NCBI GenBank assembly: GCA_049889775.1
Contig: JBMHCT010000011.1
Coordinates: 310,001 to 374,000, forward strand
DNA: 64,000 nt
Direction of reading: 5' to 3'
From: Jejuia sp049889775
GTDB lineage: Bacteria > Bacteroidota > Bacteroidia > Flavobacteriales > Flavobacteriaceae
Below, piece by piece: positions 60,349 to 64,000 of the stretch. The position numbers and the translations under genes were made by a program. Within the stretch, counting starts at the first letter, position 1. The number at the start of each line of letters is the position of its first letter. The notes beneath the pieces are model-generated. The model was not told the origin of the DNA. It searched no databases and saw only the letters and a list, made by a program, of their open reading frames with translations.

Positions 60349-61356
60349 ATGTACAACTCTAAAATAATTGGTCTTGGTAAATACGTTCCAGATAATGTAG
60401 TAACAAACGATGATTTATCTAAAATGATGGATACCAATGATGCTTGGATTCAAGAGCGTACTGGTATCAAGGAAAGACGATGGATAAAAGAGGGATCTGA
60501 AGATACCTCGGCGGTTATGGGAGCAAAAGCTGCAAAAATTGCCATAGAGCGAGCAGGATTATCCAAAGATGATATTGATTTTATTGTGTTTGCAACGCTT
60601 AGTCCAGACTATTACTTTCCTGGTTGTGGTGTACAAATTCAAGATATGTTGGAGTTACCTACTGTCGGAGCATTAGATATTAGAAACCAATGTTCTGGGT
60701 TTATTTATGCAGTTTCAGTAGCAGATCAGTTTATAAAAACCGGTATGTATAAAAATGTTTTGGTAGTAGGTGCTGAATACCATTCAGGAGGCTTAGATAA
60801 ATCAACCAGAGGTAGAGGTGTTTCTGTTATTTTTGGTGATGGGGCAGGTGCCGCGGTTATGTCAAGAAGTGAAGACAATACAAAAGGTGTGTTATCTTCA
60901 CATTTACATTCCGAAGGAAAACATGCTGAAGAATTAACGGTATTGGGACCAAATATAAAAAAATGGGTGCCAGAAATTTTAGAAGCCAACGATCCTGAAG
61001 ATACTTCGTATTACCCCTATATGAATGGACAATTTGTATTTAAGCATGCGGTTGTTCGTTTTAGTGAGGCTATTGTGGAAGGTTTAAAAGTGAATAATCT
61101 CCAGAAAGAGGATATTGATATGCTAATACCGCATCAAGCAAATTTGAGAATTTCTCAGTTTATTCAAAAGAAATTTGGATTACGAGACGACCAAGTATTT
61201 AATAACATTCAAAAGTATGGTAATACTACAGCGGCTTCTGTAATTATTGCATTGACTGAAGCCTGGGAAGAAGGGAAAATAAATGAAGGAGATACCGTAG
61301 TTTTGGCTGCATTTGGTAGCGGCTTTACTTGGGGAAGCGTCATTATGAAATGGTAA
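60349..61356 (+). CDS. FabH-like 3-oxoacyl-ACP synthase III
   Basis: A 335-residue thiolase-fold enzyme. Catalytic cysteine C115 (IRNQCSGFIYA), histidine in IPHQANLRIS, and asparagine in YGNTTAASV. Initiating condensation of acetyl- or branched acyl-CoA with malonyl-ACP is the canonical reaction. Flavobacteria often have more than one paralogue, so whether this is the housekeeping FabH or a secondary-metabolite type is open. Single gene followed by a terminator. Confidence 0.92.
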   Translation: MYNSKIIGLGKYVPDNVVTNDDLSKMMDTNDAWIQERTGIKERRWIKEGSEDTSAVMGAKAAKIAIERAGLSKDDIDFIVFATLSPDYYFPGCGVQIQDMLELPTVGALDIRNQCSGFIYAVSVADQFIKTGMYKNVLVVGAEYHSGGLDKSTRGRGVSVIFGDGAGAAVMSRSEDNTKGVLSSHLHSEGKHAEELTVLGPNIKKWVPEILEANDPEDTSYYPYMNGQFVFKHAVVRFSEAIVEGLKVNNLQKEDIDMLIPHQANLRISQFIQKKFGLRDDQVFNNIQKYGNTTAASVIIALTEAWEEGKINEGDTVVLAAFGSGFTWGSVIMKW

Positions 61357-61378
61357 CCCAAAAAGAATAATAAAATCA

Positions 61379-61414
61379 AAAATCCGAAACTAGTTTAACA
61401 GTTTCGGATTTTTT
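61379..61414 (+). terminator. intrinsic terminator after the FabH-like gene
   Basis: The stem AATCCGAAAC/GTTTCGGATT with a 10-nt loop, followed by TTTTC. Confidence 0.85.
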
Positions 61415-61786
61415 CAGCTATTAACCAACCCACTTCAATTAACACAAATTTTGAAAGTGAAATCTTTATATGGAAAAGATGATTAATTTCCATCACCTTA
61501 TTTTTATGTAAAACAAAACTCGAAATCAATAATATTTCGAGTTTTAACCTAATATAAATAATCTTTTAGCGACTAACTCAAATAATAATAAATTAGGTGT
61601 TTGGTTTATTAGGATAACGAACGCTCAAATCATTTTATTTTAGCGAAGTTGAACTTTAACTTTTTTTAACATATTGTTAGCTAGTATTTTAAAATCAAAC
61701 CCCCAAAGTCAAAACTTTAGGGGGTTTATTTAGTAATCTAAAATATAACACTAACCATCAACTAATATATAGATTACTAAAATGTT
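61415..61786. other. intergenic gap with two further hairpins
   Basis: No gene recognised. AAAACTCGAAAT/ATTTCGAGTTTT (61515-61545, 12 bp, 7-nt loop) and AAACCCCCAAAG with CTTT-A-GGGGGTTT (61697-61728, one bulge) are both terminator-like. The second fits as terminator of the convergent outer-membrane gene. The first has no assigned gene, so a short RNA between them is possible. Confidence 0.5.
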
Positions 61787-64000
61787 TTAAAACATGCCAC
61801 CGCTGCCAGATTTCTCGTCGTTATCTCGTCTTTTTCTAGATTTAGCACGGTATTTTCCACCACCAAATTTGTAATTCAGTCCTACAAAAAATGTTCGAAA
61901 TTCGGGAACAAACATCGCTCGTTGGTCAAAAGGTCTTTCACTAGTAATATTTATTTCCTGAGTGCGAAACACATCATTAAAACTTAGGCTCAACGTGGCT
62001 CTATTATCTGGAAGGAAGGAATAACGTCCGCCTAAATTCACAAAATACATGGGGTCCATTTCAAAATTCAACCCTGTATTTTTACCGCGATACATCCCAA
62101 AAGCAGTAAAAGTTAATTTCTTGCTTACTTTGAAATTGTTAAAAACTCTGAAGTTCCAAATAACATTATCTACTTCAACAGTTTCTTCAATAATATCATT
62201 TACTGTAGGATTAGAAAGCGTAGGGTCAATGCGTTCGGCTATACCTTTTTGTATTTGCGAGTATAAATCAAAACTTGCATTCAAGCTCCACCATTTAGTT
62301 GGTCTGTAGTTGCTTGAAAGTTCAACGCCGTAAGAAGTGGTATTGCCAAAATTATCAAACGTTAGTATAAAACGATTCGAAGTTAAATCAGCACGATCTA
62401 CAATTACGGCTCTATTTATTTCATCTTCAATAAGTCTGTAAAATACACCTCCTGTGATACTTCCTTTTTTCAAGTTTTTGGTATAATTAAATTCTACTGA
62501 ATTTGTGAATTGTGGTTCTAAAGATTGATTGCCAAAATTTGAAACTAGAGGTGTGTTGAATTGAGGGATAGGATTCACTTGTCCCACACCTGGTCTGTCA
62601 ATCCTTCTACTAAAACTCAATTGATACGAATTTTTTTCAGTGGGATTATATGTTAAAAATATTGAGGGGTAAATTTGGAAATAGTCATTTTCAAAAGGAA
62701 TAATAGTTTCATTATTTGTGCTTAAGTCTGTTTCAGTTGCAATGGCATCAACGTTTACATTTTCGGCTCTTAATCCTAATTGGTAAGACCATTTTTCTAG
62801 CTTTTTATTGTAACTAACATATGCTGAATAAATATTTCGTTTATAAGTATAGTCCGTAGTAGTAGGAATGTAAATTCCATTTTCATTTAATACTCTAGCG
62901 TCAGATTCATAATTAATGGTATTATCAAATAACCTCGCTTGCAAACCTAATTCTAACTTTGAGTTTTCTGATAACGGATCCACATAATCTAAATTTATGG
63001 TGGTTCTATTCCTTTTTGTATCGATAAGTTCAATAAAGTCTGGTCTTACATTGCTTCCTCTTTGAATATTATCTGTATTAATATCATTATCAAAAGCATT
63101 GTAGTCAATCTCAAGCTCAATATTTCTGCCTTCCTTTGCAAAGTCATGTTTATAGTCAAAATTATATTGAGAGGAAATATTCTCGTTTAAGGAATTGGTC
63201 AATTGGGTTTGATTATTGCTTAGGTTATTATTGAATATGAGGTTGGATGTATTATCAGTTAACCCATCAAATGTATTTTGATTTGTAAAAACTGAAATTG
63301 TGTTTCTTTCATCTAAATAAAAGTCTAAACCAACTTTGTACAAATGCGACTTACTGTTATTAAAAATATCTAATGTTTGAAAGGAATTGTTTTCAATTTG
63401 ATCAATTCTACCATCGTTTACACCTTTCCTAATGTTGTTGCCATAGTTGCCGTATAGATTAAATTTTCCATTGCGATAATTCATGTTAATAGAACTATTA
63501 AATTTTGCTTCAATTTGATGGCTAACCCCCACATTTAAACCTCCATTAAAACCAATGTTTACGTTTTTGTGAAGTACAATGTTTATGATGCCACTCATAC
63601 CTTCAGGATTATACTTAGCTGAAGGATTGGTAATAAGTTCAATTTGTTTGATAAAGTTGGCGGGTAATTGCTTTAATAATTGTGCTGTTGGCACATTTGA
63701 AAGTTTACCATCTACCATTACCTGTACGTTTTGATTTCCTCTCAGACTTATATCGCCTGTTTGCGTATCAACAGTAATTGATGGTACTGCAGACATGATT
63801 TCAGTTGCGGTTCCCATATTGGCTAAATCTTTACCAACATTAATCACCTTTCTATCTACCTTTTGTTGAATTGTTGATACTTCGGCAACCACCGTAACGG
63901 CATCTAAATCTTCTAATTGTTCTTCTAAGTAAATTTCTCCTAGATCAATTTTATAATTGCCTCTTTTTAAAGTGACAGATTTATTATAGGTTTTGTAACC
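61787..64000 (-). CDS. outer-membrane beta-barrel / TonB-dependent receptor family protein, 5' end cut by window
   Basis: Open frame continues to the right edge: 36 further codons precede the GTG at 63892, so that GTG is internal. The visible 737 residues contain the end of an N-terminal domain (KRGNYKIDLGEIYLEE), then a plug-like segment (IMSAVPSITVDTQTGDISLR, GMSGIINIVLHKN) and a long beta-barrel of the OMP_b-brl_3 type. The C-terminal tail is unusually basic (KYRAKSRKRRDNDEK) and glycine-rich. No ligand can be inferred. Confidence 0.92.
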   Translation of the reverse strand, partial: GYKTYNKSVTLKRGNYKIDLGEIYLEEQLEDLDAVTVVAEVSTIQQKVDRKVINVGKDLANMGTATEIMSAVPSITVDTQTGDISLRGNQNVQVMVDGKLSNVPTAQLLKQLPANFIKQIELITNPSAKYNPEGMSGIINIVLHKNVNIGFNGGLNVGVSHQIEAKFNSSINMNYRNGKFNLYGNYGNNIRKGVNDGRIDQIENNSFQTLDIFNNSKSHLYKVGLDFYLDERNTISVFTNQNTFDGLTDNTSNLIFNNNLSNNQTQLTNSLNENISSQYNFDYKHDFAKEGRNIELEIDYNAFDNDINTDNIQRGSNVRPDFIELIDTKRNRTTINLDYVDPLSENSKLELGLQARLFDNTINYESDARVLNENGIYIPTTTDYTYKRNIYSAYVSYNKKLEKWSYQLGLRAENVNVDAIATETDLSTNNETIIPFENDYFQIYPSIFLTYNPTEKNSYQLSFSRRIDRPGVGQVNPIPQFNTPLVSNFGNQSLEPQFTNSVEFNYTKNLKKGSITGGVFYRLIEDEINRAVIVDRADLTSNRFILTFDNFGNTTSYGVELSSNYRPTKWWSLNASFDLYSQIQKGIAERIDPTLSNPTVNDIIEETVEVDNVIWNFRVFNNFKVSKKLTFTAFGMYRGKNTGLNFEMDPMYFVNLGGRYSFLPDNRATLSLSFNDVFRTQEINITSERPFDQRAMFVPEFRTFFVGLNYKFGGGKYRAKSRKRRDNDEKSGSGGMF

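Noticed and set aside
63892..63892. GTG at 63892 as start of the right-edge outer-membrane gene
   Set aside because: The frame stays open for 36 further codons to the window edge with plausible domain sequence.
1..64000. CRISPR array, rRNA operon or prophage
   Set aside because: No regular spaced repeats, no rRNA motifs and no phage structural genes were seen.

Overview
The window comes from a flavobacterium (Bacteroidota, family Flavobacteriaceae). It is AT-rich. Upstream regions carry the Bacteroidota -7 promoter box TAnnTTTG rather than E. coli-type boxes. The gene content is also typical: TonB-dependent receptors, a type IX secretion (T9SS) sorting domain, RskA-type anti-sigma, DUF6702, DUF1573 and S9/M1 peptidases. 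Most of the window is ordinary chromosome. The genus cannot be fixed from the sequence alone.

Layout. 1-5 kb: gpmI (cut by the left edge), a secreted ankyrin protein, an M48 lipoprotein-like protease, two GNAT acetyltransferases, tRNA-Gly(TCC) with a clear promoter, and pepE. 5-12.7 kb: two paralogous secreted carboxypeptidase-regulatory-domain proteins, a DUF6702 protein, two tandem M1 metallopeptidases and tatA. 12.9-19 kb, minus strand: a kynurenine-pathway operon in the order kynureninase, kynurenine 3-monooxygenase, SDR, 3-hydroxyanthranilate dioxygenase, ACMSD-like decarboxylase, O-methyltransferase. Together these would take kynurenine through 3-hydroxyanthranilate towards 2-aminomuconate semialdehyde. 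Tryptophan dioxygenase, formamidase and the semialdehyde dehydrogenase are not in the window. 19-20.4 kb: a divergent Fer4_19/CDGSH protein and a methyltransferase.

20.46-23.15 kb is the clearest accessory region. Two multi-gene units are each bounded by complementary 7-bp cores (GTTAGGC...GCCTAAC and GTTGTGT...ACACAAC). They are separated by a 131-bp foldable attC-like site and followed by an 83-bp one. This looks like a small array of integron-type gene cassettes without an integrase in view. Unit 1 carries a DEDDh exonuclease-BRCT gene and a partner gene. Unit 2 carries three small exported proteins.

23.2-36 kb: msrA, Nif3 and a coiled-coil hairpin protein, lpxK, a hybrid histidine kinase, lipA, a four-gene overlapping operon (68-aa membrane protein, family 2 glycosyltransferase, ECF sigma factor, divergent Nramp transporter), aqpZ, and an ECF sigma/RskA anti-sigma pair. 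36-51.7 kb: murB, an aminotransferase, a two-lobed aspartic protease with PDZ, DUF1573, valS, pepT, pyrD, a T9SS-secreted M43 protease, an HMG-CoA-lyase-like gene, a TonB receptor and guaB. 51.7-64 kb: unknown membrane and secreted proteins, FKBP lipoprotein, htpG, an S9 peptidase, a FabH-like synthase, and an outer-membrane beta-barrel protein cut by the right edge.

Several families of short interspersed repeats occur in the gaps. In two places (kynureninase C-terminus and kynurenine monooxygenase N-terminus) a palindromic repeat appears to be part of the coding sequence. All functional calls rest on reading the sequence; no database search was run.
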